A stretch of 64,000 nucleotides of DNA from Novosphingobium decolorationis (GCF_018417475.1 NZ_CP054856.1:2511001-2575000), one strand, 5' to 3'. Counted from the stretch's first letter, positions 16,522 to 25,485 are shown. Translations and numbers: made by a program. Notes: generated by a model from the sequence alone, not told the origin.

Positions 16522-17424
16522 TCAGAGCGTGCGCGCCAGCAGCGCCTCGATCGCGGCGAGCGCCTCGGGCTCATCAAGCGTCGGGGCGTGGCCCACGTGG
16601 GCCAGCGTCAGCGCCTCGGCGCCGGGCACCCGCTCCAGCATCTGCGCCAGGGTCTTGAGCGAGAGCACGTCGGAAAGTTCGCCGCGCACCACCAGCAGCG
16701 GACGCCCCGCCATTGCCTCCCACGAGGGCCACAGGTCGGGCTGGTCGGCAAGGTCGATGTCGAGCACCGGCTCGGCGATCTTCATGTCGTAGTCGAAGAC
16801 CACGCGACCGCTGCTCGAAAGCGTCATCAGCCGCTTGGCCATGCGGATCCAGAAGTCCAATGGCTGGTCGGGGTGCGAGCCGTCGTGCGCGTCCTCGATC
16901 CCGCGCGCGGCGTGGACCCAGGTGGGATAGCTGCGCCCCTGCCCCAGGTACTCGCGGATGCGCTCCATCCCTGCCGGTTCAAGCCAGGGGCCGACATCGT
17001 TGATGACCGCGCCCGCGATCCGCTCGGGGATCTCCTGGACCAGCCCCATGGCCAGAAGCCCGCCCAGCGAGGTGCCGATGACAACGACCTTCTGGAGCCC
17101 CTCGTGGCGGATGAGATCGAGGATATCGGCGACGTACTGGACAGGGCCGTAACTGGAGGCCTCCTTCGCGTAGTCGCTCTCGCCCCGCCCGCGCAGGTCC
17201 GGGCACAGCACGTGCCAGCCGCGATGCGCCAGGTGGGGGGCAAGGCCGTCGAAATCGCGCGCGTTGCGGCTGAGGCCGTGGAGGCACAGCACCACGGGGC
17301 GCGCCTCGTCCAGCACCTGCGCGCCCTCCACGCTGGCGGGAAGATAGTCGCGGTAGTGGAGCTTGAGACCGTCCGCGCTCGACCAGTAGCGATCCTCCCA
17401 GAGCCGTTCCTCGTAATTGGTCAT
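16522..17424 (-). CDS. Alpha/beta hydrolase
   Basis: This 300-aa alpha/beta hydrolase has an oxyanion-hole motif HGLSRN near residue 49 and the nucleophile elbow GTSLGG with Ser119. An acidic residue follows in LLVVRGELSDVLS, and the catalytic His is in LAHVGHAPTLDEPE near the C terminus. The start at 17424 gives the MTNYEERLWEDRYW N terminus usual for this group; the frame extends about 70 codons further upstream without conservation. Esterase or lactonase activity is possible. It is separated from selO by a divergent 203-bp gap. Confidence 0.88.
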   Translation of the reverse strand: MTNYEERLWEDRYWSSADGLKLHYRDYLPASVEGAQVLDEARPVVLCLHGLSRNARDFDGLAPHLAHRGWHVLCPDLRGRGESDYAKEASSYGPVQYVADILDLIRHEGLQKVVVIGTSLGGLLAMGLVQEIPERIAGAVINDVGPWLEPAGMERIREYLGQGRSYPTWVHAARGIEDAHDGSHPDQPLDFWIRMAKRLMTLSSSGRVVFDYDMKIAEPVLDIDLADQPDLWPSWEAMAGRPLLVVRGELSDVLSLKTLAQMLERVPGAEALTLAHVGHAPTLDEPEALAAIEALLARTL

Positions 17425-17627
17425 GTCGCGATGGCGTCCCGGTCTCGTCCTGTTGCGGTTGCCTGGCGCTCTGCGCATTGCCGGCGCCAGGGGCAAGCGA
17501 CTGATAGCCCTCCCCGATCCATCTGAACACCCGGCTTGGCCGAGGCGCTGCGAAGGGACGCTCGCCCTGCGCGCGGCGCACGCGCTTAGCGCTTGAAGCC
17601 GCGCGCGGAGACGTCCACCTAGGAGGG

Positions 17628-19049
17628 ATGGCAAGCTCCCCCCCTGCGTCCGCCCCCTACTGCCCCGACACCCCGATCACCGCGCTGGCCGACTGGCTGG
17701 CCGATTCGGTCTCGCCCGCCCGGTTCCCCGCGCACACGCTGCGCTTTCGCAACGACCGATGGGCGCAGGCGGTGGGCCTTGGCGAGCTCAGCGAAGACCA
17801 GTGGGTTGCCCACTTCGGCCGGTTCGAGCCGCTGGAGGGCAATCTTCCCCGCCCGCTCGCGCTGCGCTACCACGGGCATCAGTTCCGCAACTACAACCCT
17901 GACCTTGGCGACGGACGCGGCTTTCTGTTCGCACAGATGCGCGAAGGAGGCTCGGACGGACGCCTGCTGGATCTGGGCACCAAGGGCTCGGGCCAGACAC
18001 CCTGGAGCCGCGATGGCGACGGGCGCCTGACGCTGAAAGGGGCCGTGCGCGAGATCCTCGCCACCGAAATGCTCGAGGCGCTCGGCGTCGACACCTCCAA
18101 GACCTTTTCGGTGGTCGAGACCGGCGAGGAACTGTGGCGCGGGGATGAACCCTCCCCCACCCGCTCGGCGGTCATGGTGCGCCTCTCGCACGGGCACATC
18201 CGCATCGGCTCGTTCCAGCGCCTCTACGCGCTGGAAGAGAGGGAACACCTTTCCCGCCTCGTCGACTACGCGCTGGCCCAGTACCCGGGAGGCCAGCCGC
18301 CCGAGGACGCGCCCGACCGCGCCAATCCCGCCATCGTGCTCCTCCACCAGGTGGTCGAGCGGCTCGCCGATCTTGCCGCATCCTGGATGGTCGCGGGCTT
18401 CGTCCACGGCGTCCTCAACACCGACAACATGAACATTTCGGGCGAGAGCTTCGACTACGGCCCCTGGCGCTGGGCACCGCGCTGGGACCCGCGCTTCACC
18501 GCCGCCTACTTCGACCGCACCGGCCTTTACGCCTTCGGCCGCCAGCCCGAGGCGCTCCTGTGGAACTGCGGCCAGCTGGCTCAGGCGCTGAGCCCCCTTG
18601 CCGAAACGAAGCCGCTGATCGCCGCGCTCGACCGCTTCGCCCCGCTCTACCAGGCCGCCATGGCGCGGCGCTTCTGCTGGCGCCTGGGCGTCCAGTCGCG
18701 CGGGCAGGAGGCGGACACCGCGCTCATCCAGGCCGCCGAGGACGCCATGGTCGAGACCGGCTTCTCGCCCGACCGCTTCTTCTTCCACCACCGCGCGGCC
18801 CGCAACGCGGGCGAGGACGCCTTCGGCCAGCGCCTTGCCGCCTATGCCCCCGCCGCCGGGCTCGACGATCCGTTCTGGCACGAGGAGACCCCGCCCGACC
18901 TCCACATCGAGGAAGTCGAGCGCATCTGGGCCGCCATTGCCGAACACGACGACTGGAGCGAACTCGAAACCAAGATACAAGCGATCCGGACGCTGGGGGA
19001 CCGGCTGGGGGCAAAACCGAAGCCAGCAGGCCGCTGCGCGCTTTTGTAA
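17628..19049 (+). CDS. selO: Protein adenylyltransferase SelO (YdiU/UPF0061)
   Basis: SelO is a pseudokinase-fold enzyme that transfers AMP to hydroxyl side chains of target proteins, linked to redox stress. The 473-aa sequence has the family blocks ALRYHGHQFRNYNPDLGDGR, LDLGTKGSGQTPWSR, EILATEMLEALGVDTSK and GVLNTDNMNISGESFDYGPW, covering the nucleotide and Mg-binding sites. AGGAGG is only 1 bp from the ATG, much closer than normal, but no alternative start gives the conserved N terminus. The C terminus is CALL, not the Cys-Ser-Ser type seen in enterobacteria. Confidence 0.94.
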   Translation: MASSPPASAPYCPDTPITALADWLADSVSPARFPAHTLRFRNDRWAQAVGLGELSEDQWVAHFGRFEPLEGNLPRPLALRYHGHQFRNYNPDLGDGRGFLFAQMREGGSDGRLLDLGTKGSGQTPWSRDGDGRLTLKGAVREILATEMLEALGVDTSKTFSVVETGEELWRGDEPSPTRSAVMVRLSHGHIRIGSFQRLYALEEREHLSRLVDYALAQYPGGQPPEDAPDRANPAIVLLHQVVERLADLAASWMVAGFVHGVLNTDNMNISGESFDYGPWRWAPRWDPRFTAAYFDRTGLYAFGRQPEALLWNCGQLAQALSPLAETKPLIAALDRFAPLYQAAMARRFCWRLGVQSRGQEADTALIQAAEDAMVETGFSPDRFFFHHRAARNAGEDAFGQRLAAYAPAAGLDDPFWHEETPPDLHIEEVERIWAAIAEHDDWSELETKIQAIRTLGDRLGAKPKPAGRCALL

Positions 19050-19109
19050 CTCGCATTAGGAACCCGGTAGGGATACCTGTGCAAGGGAATGCAGGATTTC
19101 CAACTTCTT

Positions 19110-19137
19110 CCCCTTAGGGATCGCAGGCTCTAAGGGG
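19110..19137. repeat. 8-bp inverted repeat between selO and the aldehyde dehydrogenase
   Basis: CCCCTTAG at 19110-19117 pairs exactly with CTAAGGGG at 19130-19137 across 12 bases. It is followed by CTTCTCAG and not a T run, so it is a weak terminator candidate for selO or an operator for the next gene 55 bp downstream. Confidence 0.4.
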
Positions 19138-19192
19138 ACTTCTCAGTAACGTGCATTAAGCACAGACAAACGATCGGGGAACGGCCGGGAAC

Positions 19193-20605
19193 GTGAGCGC
19201 ACCGGATATCATCTCTCTGGAACCGGCGACCGGCGCCGAGGTCTGGCGTGGCAAGCCCTGCGACGTCGACGACGTCGTTGCGCGTGCACGGCGCGCCTGG
19301 CCGGCCTGGGCCGCCCAGCCGCTGACCACGCGCATGGAGCTCATGCGCCGCTTTGCCAACGAGGTCCGCAAGGAGGCCGACACGCTGGCGCGCACCATCG
19401 CGCGCGAAGTGGGCAAGCCCTTGTGGGAGGCCCACAACGAGGTCGAGGCGGTCATCGCCAAGGTCGAGATCTCGATCCGCGCCTATGCCGAGCGCACCAG
19501 CCAGCGCAAGCTCGACTCCGCGCTCCAGGGCAAGATGGCACTGCGCCACAAGCCGCACGGCGTGCTCGTCGTGCTGGGGCCCTTCAACTACCCCTGCCAC
19601 CTGCCCGGTGCGCACATCGTGCCCGCGCTGATCGCGGGCAACGTCATCGTCTTCAAGCCGAGCGAGAAGGCTCCGGCTTCGGGCGAGCTGCTCGCCCGCT
19701 GCTTCCAGCGCGCCGGGGTCTCGGCCGCGGTCATGCAGTTCGCACCGGGCGGCCCGGGCGAAGGCCAGCGCCTGGTTGCCCACGACGGGATCGACGGCGT
19801 GCTGTTCACCGGCTCCGCGCCGACCGGCATCGCCATCAACCGCAAGCTCGCCACCCGCCCCGACAAGATCGTGGCGCTGGAGATGGGCGGCAACAACGCG
19901 ATGGTGATGTGGGACACGCCCAAGCTTGCCGATGCGGCCGCGCTCATTGTCCAGTCCGCCTTTGCGACCGCGGGCCAGCGCTGCACGGCCGCGCGGCGCC
20001 TGATCGTCAAGGCCTCGCTCTACGACCAGATCGTGCCGCTGGTAAAAAGCCTTGCCGACCGCATCATCGTGGGCGCCCCGTTCGACGAGCCCGCCCCGTT
20101 CATGGGCCCGGTCATCGACAACGCGGCCGCCGACGGATTGTCGGAAAGCTTCCTCTACCTGATGAGCCACGGCGGCAAGGCGATCAAGCACCTCCAGCGC
20201 CCCGAGGGCACGCTGCCCTTCCTCTCGCCTGCAATCATCGACACGACCGCGATGGCCAGCCGCCCCGACGTCGAACTGTTCGGCCCGATCCTGCAGGTCA
20301 TCAAGGTCGACGACTTCGACCAGGCCATCGCGGAAGCCAACAACACCCGCTTCGGCCTCGCCGCCTCGCTGATCGGGGGCACCCCGCAGGAGTACAACCG
20401 CTTCTGGGCCAACATGCGCGCCGGGATCGTCAACTGGAACCGCGCGACCGTGGGCCCCAGCCACGCCGCGCCAATGGGCGGCATCGGCCTTTCGGGCAAC
20501 CACCGCCCGACCGGCTATTACGCCGCGGACTACTGCGCCTACCCGGTCACTTCGGGCGAGATGGAACAGCCCCGCGCCGTGATCGGCGTGGGACTGAAGT
20601 CCTGA
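19193..20605 (+). CDS. astD: Aldehyde dehydrogenase, succinylglutamate-semialdehyde dehydrogenase type
   Basis: This 470-aa NAD(P)-dependent aldehyde dehydrogenase has Asn132 in GPFNYPC, the cofactor loop FTGSAPTG near 205, Glu230 in LEMGGNNA and catalytic Cys264 in GQRCTAARR. The overall sequence is closest to AstD, which oxidises N-succinylglutamate 5-semialdehyde in arginine catabolism. No astA, astB, astC or astE gene is nearby, so the physiological substrate could differ. The start is GTG, with only a weak ribosome-binding site. Family certain, substrate moderately so. Confidence 0.85.
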   Translation: MSAPDIISLEPATGAEVWRGKPCDVDDVVARARRAWPAWAAQPLTTRMELMRRFANEVRKEADTLARTIAREVGKPLWEAHNEVEAVIAKVEISIRAYAERTSQRKLDSALQGKMALRHKPHGVLVVLGPFNYPCHLPGAHIVPALIAGNVIVFKPSEKAPASGELLARCFQRAGVSAAVMQFAPGGPGEGQRLVAHDGIDGVLFTGSAPTGIAINRKLATRPDKIVALEMGGNNAMVMWDTPKLADAAALIVQSAFATAGQRCTAARRLIVKASLYDQIVPLVKSLADRIIVGAPFDEPAPFMGPVIDNAAADGLSESFLYLMSHGGKAIKHLQRPEGTLPFLSPAIIDTTAMASRPDVELFGPILQVIKVDDFDQAIAEANNTRFGLAASLIGGTPQEYNRFWANMRAGIVNWNRATVGPSHAAPMGGIGLSGNHRPTGYYAADYCAYPVTSGEMEQPRAVIGVGLKS

Positions 20606-20632
20606 TCTGAGGAACAGGTCAAAAAGATGAAT

Positions 20633-20747
20633 CCGAGGGCCATCGCCCTCGGGCTCCCCGAACGGTCCACCTCACCTTGCGCGTGCCACGGTGGCTGAAA
20701 GAGGCAAGGTCGCCGATTTTGGGGTCAAGGGGCGATGGCCCCTTGAA
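20633..20747 (+). repeat. Intergenic palindromic repeat, copy 5 (A plus B)
   Basis: The A hairpin at 20633-20652 is 28 bp after the dehydrogenase stop. The B hairpin at 20725-20746 is 28 bp from the stop of the convergent lipoprotein gene. The spacer carries CACCTCACCTTGCG and AAGGTCGCCGATTTT. This is a typical complete short-form copy filling a convergent gap. Confidence 0.9.
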
Positions 20748-20774
20748 TCACTCTCTTTCTGCTGCTCTGGCGCC

Positions 20775-21500
20775 CTACTTGCCAGTAGTCACGAGATTGA
20801 CCTCGGTCGTCCCCGGCCCGGACGGCCCGGCGTAGACGACATAGGCCGCATCGCCCTTGCGCCCGCCGATGGCGTAGTTCGTGCCGGTGCGGCGCACCTG
20901 CGCGCTGTAGCCCGCCTTGTCGGCCATGGCGTGGTAGAAGGCCACGACATCGCCCGCGCCGATGGGCGTGGCGTAGTTCACCACGATCATTGCGCAGCCT
21001 TCGCCCGCGACACCGGCCGCTTCCTGCACCGCGCCGCGCGGGTAGACGGGAAGCGCCGTGGGCACCTTGGCCGCCCAAGTGTTCGAAAAGGCGAGCTTGG
21101 TCGTGCAGTCGGTCTTGGCCAGCTTGGTCGCCTTGGCGACCTGCGCCGCGGTCGCCGCGCTTTCGGTGAGGACGTTGACCCCGCCCTGGCGCGCTTCGGG
21201 CGCAGGCTGGATCGGGTGGCCCACCAGCTTTTCGGCTTTCGCGCGCGCATCACGGATGGCCTCGGGCGAGCGATCGGCCGGGGGCAGGCTCACCTCGCCC
21301 TCGTCAGCTTCGAGCGCCGCGCCGGCCTGGCCGGCCATCTCGGGGTCGACCATGATGTCCTCCCCCAGAGCCCCGCTCATCGCCGGATCGCTGGCCGGAG
21401 AGGTCGGCTCCTCGGAGGTGCCGCAGCCTGCCAGGAGAACGCTCGCCAGCGCCGCGCAGGCCCAGCCGCCCGTCCGCTTTCCTCGCACCAACTCCTGCAT
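20775..21500 (-). CDS. Predicted lipoprotein of unknown function
   Basis: This 241-aa protein has a lipoprotein signal ending in LLAGC near residue 26. An acidic, Pro/Ser-rich linker follows, then a C-terminal domain of about 120 aa containing two cysteines (TDCTTKL, EGCAMIV) and a segment with VVAFYHAMADKAGYSAQVRR. The last part resembles small alpha-beta domains of sphingomonad secreted proteins, but no named family was recognised. The start at 21500 was chosen over an earlier ATG because GAAGGATA lies just upstream and the signal peptide begins there. Confidence 0.8.
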   Translation of the reverse strand: MQELVRGKRTGGWACAALASVLLAGCGTSEEPTSPASDPAMSGALGEDIMVDPEMAGQAGAALEADEGEVSLPPADRSPEAIRDARAKAEKLVGHPIQPAPEARQGGVNVLTESAATAAQVAKATKLAKTDCTTKLAFSNTWAAKVPTALPVYPRGAVQEAAGVAGEGCAMIVVNYATPIGAGDVVAFYHAMADKAGYSAQVRRTGTNYAIGGRKGDAAYVVYAGPSGPGTTEVNLVTTGK

Positions 21501-21654
21501 CGTCCCGGTATCCTTCCTGCCCGCGTGCCTCATGGCACCGGGGACATGCACTCAAAGGGCAAACGGCAGGTAAAGACCAGCGCCTTGACCCCCAGCGTCC
21601 CATTTCGGGAAACGGACGCGCACAATCCTTGCCGTGGGTGAAGCACCGCACACG

Positions 21655-21692
21655 AAAAAGGGCGCCTGCACATGTGGTGCAGACGCCCTTCC
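21655..21692 (-). terminator. Rho-independent terminator (minus strand)
   Basis: Read on the minus strand, AAGGGCGTCTGCAC pairs with GTGCAGGCGCCCTT with one mismatch, and is followed by TTTTTCGTG. It is about 190 bp beyond the stop of the glycine-zipper gene, leaving a long untranslated stretch between gene and terminator. Confidence 0.7.
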
Positions 21693-21801
21693 ACCCGAGC
21701 GGGCAGGCCGTGAAGCGTGCCAGCACCGCCGGGCGTGCCCCCACCTGCGCATCGCCGTCTGCGCGGACAGGGATTTCAAGGATTGGGGGAGCTCACGGAC
21801 G

Positions 21802-21854
21802 GGACAGGGCCGCTCCATCAGGGGAGGGAGAGAGCGGTCGAAGCGACCCTGTCC
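21802..21854 (-). ncRNA. Candidate structured RNA (three-stem arrangement)
   Basis: An outer stem GGACAGGG/CCCTGTCC (21802-21809 with 21847-21854, perfect) directly encloses a second perfect stem CCGCTC/GAGCGG (21810-21815 with 21832-21837) and a small TCG-AAG-CGA hairpin. No unpaired bases separate the stems, which is unusual by chance. The minus strand is preferred because a terminator lies downstream on that strand. It may be only a 3' UTR structure of the upstream gene. Confidence 0.3.
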
Positions 21855-21878
21855 GCAGCGCGTGAGGCCCTATCGCCC

Positions 21879-22322
21879 TTAGCGGCAGCTCTGGCCGCCA
21901 CGGTCGACCTCTCGGCCGAGCAGGGCACCAGCCGCCGCGCCGATCAGCGTGCCGACCGTGCGGTCACGTCCGCCGTCGATCTCACGGCCGAGCAGCGCGC
22001 CCGCCGCACCGCCGATCAGGAGGCCGGTCGTGCCGTCCTTCTTTTCGCAGTAGTAGCGTCCGTTGTTGCCGCGCCACACGCGGCGGGGCTCGTCGTAGCC
22101 ACGATAGCTGCTGCGGCCGTAGCCCCGGCGGCGATCCTCGCGCGAATAGCGGTAACGGTCGCGGCCATAGCTCTGCGTATCGGCCTGGTTCACCTCGAAC
22201 GCGCTGACCGCCGCAGGCGCAGGCTGCGCGGCCTGGCTCTGAATGGCCGCCGAAGCGGGAACGGCGGTGGCGATGCTGGCGCTCGCCGCCACCAGCGCGG
22301 TTGCCTTGAAGAATGCGTGCAT
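21879..22322 (-). CDS. Secreted glycine-zipper 2TM protein
   Basis: This 147-aa protein has a signal peptide with likely cleavage after VPASA (residue 25). An Arg/Tyr-rich linker follows (RDRYRYSREDRRRGYGRSSYRG), then two short glycine-zipper repeats TGLLIGGAAGALLGREIDGG and VGTLIGAAAGALLGREVDRG. Glycine-zipper proteins are envelope-associated and often lipoprotein-like or stress-induced, with no defined enzymatic role. The two zipper repeats are nearly identical, suggesting recent internal duplication. The 3' region is long and structured. Confidence 0.88.
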   Translation of the reverse strand: MHAFFKATALVAASASIATAVPASAAIQSQAAQPAPAAVSAFEVNQADTQSYGRDRYRYSREDRRRGYGRSSYRGYDEPRRVWRGNNGRYYCEKKDGTTGLLIGGAAGALLGREIDGGRDRTVGTLIGAAAGALLGREVDRGGQSCR

Positions 22323-22634
22323 CGGTGTTCTCCTCGATTGCGGGACCCGGGCCCGGTGGACGGGGGCCTATCCGCGGTACGCATTCAGGTTTAGAGCACT
22401 GAAGCTGAACGGAGTGCAACGGCGCTGTCAGATTCCCCTTTTGCGACGAAATGATACGATTGCGGGGGTGAGATGCGCCCCAAACGGCCAAACTCACCTC
22501 CCCGCGCCACGGCGGCGCAGAGAGGTGAACTCGCCAATTCGGGGGTCAAGGGACGATGGCCTCTTGAAAAAGTCCTCTCTTCCCTATTCTTCTGGCCCCT
22601 GCCTGCCCCCCCCCCCTCCTCGAAAGTCCCCCCG
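22323..22634. other. Intergenic region between the glycine-zipper gene and rarD
   Basis: This 312-bp divergent gap contains the B half of an intergenic repeat (22478-22567). A homopolymeric C run at 22608-22616 lies just before rarD. No gene was recognised. An in-frame extension upstream of rarD lies mostly inside the repeat and is not considered coding. Confidence 0.75.
22478..22567 (+). repeat. Intergenic palindromic repeat, copy 6 (spacer plus degenerate B)
   Basis: The B hairpin at 22546-22567 carries a G-to-A change in each arm (AAGGGACGATGGCCTCTT). The upstream spacer keeps AACTCACC, the CGCCACGG block and AGGTGAACTCGCC as in other copies, but the A module is absent. Confidence 0.8.
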
Positions 22635-23552
22635 ATGACCGCCCCCACCCCAAGCCCTGCCAGCGGCCTGCCCTACGCGCTGGGGACATATGTCTTCTGG
22701 GGCCTGTTCCCGCTCTACTTCGCGGCACTGCGCCATGTGCCCGCGTTCGAGATGGTGGGCTGGCGCATTGTCTTCACGCTGCCCTTCTGCGCGGTGCTGG
22801 TGCTGTGGCGGCGCAACGTGGGCGCGGTGCTGGCCGCGCTGCGCAATCCGCGCACCCTCGGCATCCTCGCAGCCAGTTCGCTGTTCATCGGGGCCAACTG
22901 GACGATCTACGTCTGGGCGGTACAGAGCGGCCACGTCCTGGCCGCGAGTCTCGGCTATTACATCAACCCGCTGCTCAACGTGCTGGCGGGCACGCTCTTC
23001 CTGAAGGAGCGGCTCTCGCGCCTGCAGTGGGGCGCGGTAGCGCTCGCCGCGCTGGGCGTCGCCATCCTCGCCTTCAACGCGCTGACGATGCTGTGGGTGA
23101 GCCTGGGGCTCAGCCTCTCGTTCTGCTGCTATGGCCTCTTGCGCAAGCGCGTGGCGGTGGAGGCGCTGCCCGGGCTCGCGGTCGAATCGCTGTTCCTGCT
23201 GATCCCGGGGATCGCCATCGTCACCAACCAGGCGCTGTCACCTGCGGGCTCGAGCCTGGGGCAGTCGCTCACCACCGACGCCTTGCTGGCGCTCGCCGGG
23301 GTATTCACCGGCCTGCCGCTGCTGCTCTTCGCCATTGCCGCGCGGCGCATGGACTATTCGACGCTGGGCTTCGTCCAGTTCGTGACGCCCACGCTGGTCT
23401 TTCTGCTCGGCGTCTTCGTCTTTCGCGAAGAGGTGCGCACGACGCAGATCGTGTGCTTCGCCTTCATCTGGAGCGCGATCGTGCTGTTCAGCCTCGACCT
23501 CCTGCGTCGCCGCAAGCGGACGCGCGCAGGAGTGAGACCAAAGGCAGCCTGA
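22635..23552 (+). CDS. rarD: RarD-type EamA family transporter
   Basis: This 305-aa inner membrane protein has ten predicted helices in two EamA repeats, with the typical RarD opening PYALGTYVFWGLFPLYF. The second repeat includes FAIAARRMDYSTLGFVQF. Homologues are drug/metabolite-superfamily permeases annotated as chloramphenicol-sensitive protein; the substrate is not established. The start at 22635 fits the family; the frame extends 54 codons upstream through repeat DNA. It converges on pyrC with only 3 bp between the stops. Confidence 0.9.
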   Translation: MTAPTPSPASGLPYALGTYVFWGLFPLYFAALRHVPAFEMVGWRIVFTLPFCAVLVLWRRNVGAVLAALRNPRTLGILAASSLFIGANWTIYVWAVQSGHVLAASLGYYINPLLNVLAGTLFLKERLSRLQWGAVALAALGVAILAFNALTMLWVSLGLSLSFCCYGLLRKRVAVEALPGLAVESLFLLIPGIAIVTNQALSPAGSSLGQSLTTDALLALAGVFTGLPLLLFAIAARRMDYSTLGFVQFVTPTLVFLLGVFVFREEVRTTQIVCFAFIWSAIVLFSLDLLRRRKRTRAGVRPKAA

Positions 23553-23555
23553 GCC

Positions 23556-24890
23556 TTAGAGAGCGCCTGCAAAGCGCAGCGGTTCGCCCTGCGCGCGCTC
23601 GCCCAGCTGGCCTTCCCACATCGCGGTGTGGCCGCGCACGATAGTGCCGACGACGCGGCCTTCCAGCTCCATGCCGGTGAACGGCGACCAGCCGCAGCGG
23701 CTTTCCAGCCAGTCCTCGGTGATGGTGAAGCGGCCCTTGCGGTCGATCACGGTGAAGTCGGCGTCATAGCCGGTCGCGATGCGGCCCTTGCCGACAAGGC
23801 CGAAGACACGCTGCACGCCCGAGGAGGTCATGTCGATCAGACGCTCGAGCGTCATGTTGCCCTTGGCGACATGGTCGAGCATCAGCGGCAGCAGCGTCTG
23901 CACGCCGGGCATGCCCGAGGGGCTGGCCGGGTAGCTCTTGGCCTTCTCCTCCTTGGTGTGGGGTGCGTGGTCGGACCCCAGCACATCGGGCACGCCCTGC
24001 TGGAGCCAGTGCCACAGCCCGTCGCGGTGCGCCTTGGAGCGGATCGGCGGGTTCATCTGCGCGTAGGAGCCCAGGCGCGGATAGGCGTCCTCGGCCCAGA
24101 GCGTGAGGTGCTGCGGGGTCACCTCGCAGGTCGCGATGTCGCGGTGCTGGGCGATCAGCTCCAGTTCGGCGGGCGTGGTGATGTGGAGGATGTGGATCGG
24201 GCGCTTGGCTTCGCGCGCGAGGCGCAGGATGCGCTTGGTGGAGAGCATAGCGCTCTCATCGTCGCGCCAGACCGGATGGCTGGAGGGATCGCCCTCGACC
24301 CGCTCGCCCTTGCGCGCGTTCATGCGGTCCTCGTCCTCGGAGTGGATCGCGACGCGGCGCGTGCCGCTGGCCAGCACGCGGGCCAGTTCCGGGTCGTGGG
24401 CGACCAGCAGGTTGCCGGTCGAAGCGCCCATGAAGATCTTGACGCCCGCGGTGCCCGGAATGCGCTCCAGATCGGCCAGTTCGGGCGCGTTCTCGGCGGT
24501 CGCACCGACGTAGAAGGCGTGGTCGCAGTACATGCGGTGGTAGGCGCGGTCGAGCTTGTCCTGGATGCGCATCACCGAATCGGTGTTCGGGTTGGTGTTG
24601 GGCATCTCGAAGACGGCGGTGATGCCGCCCATGACCGCCGCGCGGCCACCGCTTTCGAGGTCTTCCTTGTGTTCGAGGCCCGGCTCGCGGAAGTGGACCT
24701 GGCTGTCGATGACGCCGGGCAGCACGTCGAGCCCGGTGCAGTCGATGCGGCGCGCGGCATCGGGGTAGGACCCCACGCCCAGGATCTTGCCGCCGCGCAC
24801 GGCGACGTCCGCCACGCCCGAACCGTTGGGCGTGTGCACGGTGCCGCCGGAAAGTACGAGTTCGGGTGCCATGTCAGCCGGGTCAGTCAT
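23556..24890 (-). CDS. pyrC: Dihydroorotase
   Basis: Dihydroorotase closes carbamoyl-aspartate to dihydroorotate in pyrimidine synthesis. The 444-aa protein shows the class I signatures DSQVHFREPG (His66 and His68-type zinc ligands near 62-70), EMPNTNPNT near 95, GVKIFMGASTG near 150 (the carboxylated lysine region), HILHITTP and GSDHAPHT near 305. In some bacteria related inactive copies exist, but here all zinc ligands look intact. An unrelated pyrimidine gene, pyrE, lies 22 kb away. Confidence 0.93.
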   Translation of the reverse strand: MTDPADMAPELVLSGGTVHTPNGSGVADVAVRGGKILGVGSYPDAARRIDCTGLDVLPGVIDSQVHFREPGLEHKEDLESGGRAAVMGGITAVFEMPNTNPNTDSVMRIQDKLDRAYHRMYCDHAFYVGATAENAPELADLERIPGTAGVKIFMGASTGNLLVAHDPELARVLASGTRRVAIHSEDEDRMNARKGERVEGDPSSHPVWRDDESAMLSTKRILRLAREAKRPIHILHITTPAELELIAQHRDIATCEVTPQHLTLWAEDAYPRLGSYAQMNPPIRSKAHRDGLWHWLQQGVPDVLGSDHAPHTKEEKAKSYPASPSGMPGVQTLLPLMLDHVAKGNMTLERLIDMTSSGVQRVFGLVGKGRIATGYDADFTVIDRKGRFTITEDWLESRCGWSPFTGMELEGRVVGTIVRGHTAMWEGQLGERAQGEPLRFAGAL

Positions 24891-25059
24891 GTCGCTTGCG
24901 CCTCTTTTGTCCTGGGGTCCCGCGCGTGAAGGCGGGGGTCATGCACGTCGAACTAGGACCGGCGCGCGGGGGGCGCAAGGCACGAGAGCGCCAAACCGCC
25001 CTCTTTCGGCCCCAATTGGACGGCAATTTCGCCTGCACATCTGTCCAACAGGAGCGCCC

Positions 25060-25419
25060 ATGCCCCTCGCCGAGCCCGCGCCTGCCCCGCCGATCCTCTC
25101 CCTGCAGAGCACGGCGCAGAGCTTCGACCTTGCGGACCTCGGCGCCGCGGAAAAGACAATCGATTTCAGCGCGGTGCAGCGGCGCTGCGCGCCCGCCTCG
25201 CGGCCCGGCGAGATCGTGGTCTGCGCCCCCGATCCCGAGGCCGAGCGCCTTGGCACGATAGCCGGCGCGCAGGACTTCGAACCGGCCGATACCGGCCCGC
25301 CCCGCGCGGCGATCAAGCTGACCGAGAATATCGAGGCCGACGTCCACCTCGATTCGTACGGCCTTCCCAACGGCATGGTCAGCAACAGGGTCATGTTCGG
25401 GGGCAAGGTCACGTTCTGA
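25060..25419 (+). CDS. Small hypothetical protein with a Cys-x15-Cys block
   Basis: This 119-aa acidic protein has no clear signal peptide or membrane helix. The middle carries RRCAPASRPGEIVVCAPDPEAER. A similar C...GEIVVC pattern is common in small uncharacterised sphingomonad proteins, but no function is attached to it. The start at 25060 has AACAGGAG about 6 bp upstream. A hairpin follows 12 bp after the stop. Confidence 0.7.
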   Translation: MPLAEPAPAPPILSLQSTAQSFDLADLGAAEKTIDFSAVQRRCAPASRPGEIVVCAPDPEAERLGTIAGAQDFEPADTGPPRAAIKLTENIEADVHLDSYGLPNGMVSNRVMFGGKVTF

Positions 25420-25430
25420 GCCCATGCGAA

Positions 25431-25485
25431 AAGGCCCGGCCCGCACGCCGACCTTGCCAGAAGATCGGCCCGCGGACCGGGCCCG
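25431..25485 (+). terminator. Possible terminator (nested hairpin)
   Basis: An outer pairing GGCCCGG/CCGGGCC encloses GCCGACCTT-GCCAG-AAGATCGGC, starting 12 bp after the stop of the small hypothetical gene. No T tract follows, so it may act as a 3'-end stabiliser or a Rho-associated hairpin. It sits between convergent genes. Confidence 0.45.

Larger units (their letters stand above)
21501..21878. other. Intergenic region with structured elements
   Basis: This 378-bp gap between two minus-strand genes holds no convincing ORF. It contains a minus-strand terminator at 21655-21692 and a compact multi-stem structure at 21802-21854, listed separately. Together they could form the 3' end of the glycine-zipper transcript or an independent small RNA. 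Confidence 0.7.

Noticed and set aside
19036..19049. CaaX-like C terminus (CALL) on SelO near an ICMT-family gene
   Set aside because: Bacteria of this type do not prenylate proteins, and the ICMT-like gene is 6 kb away with a different likely substrate. The resemblance is coincidental.
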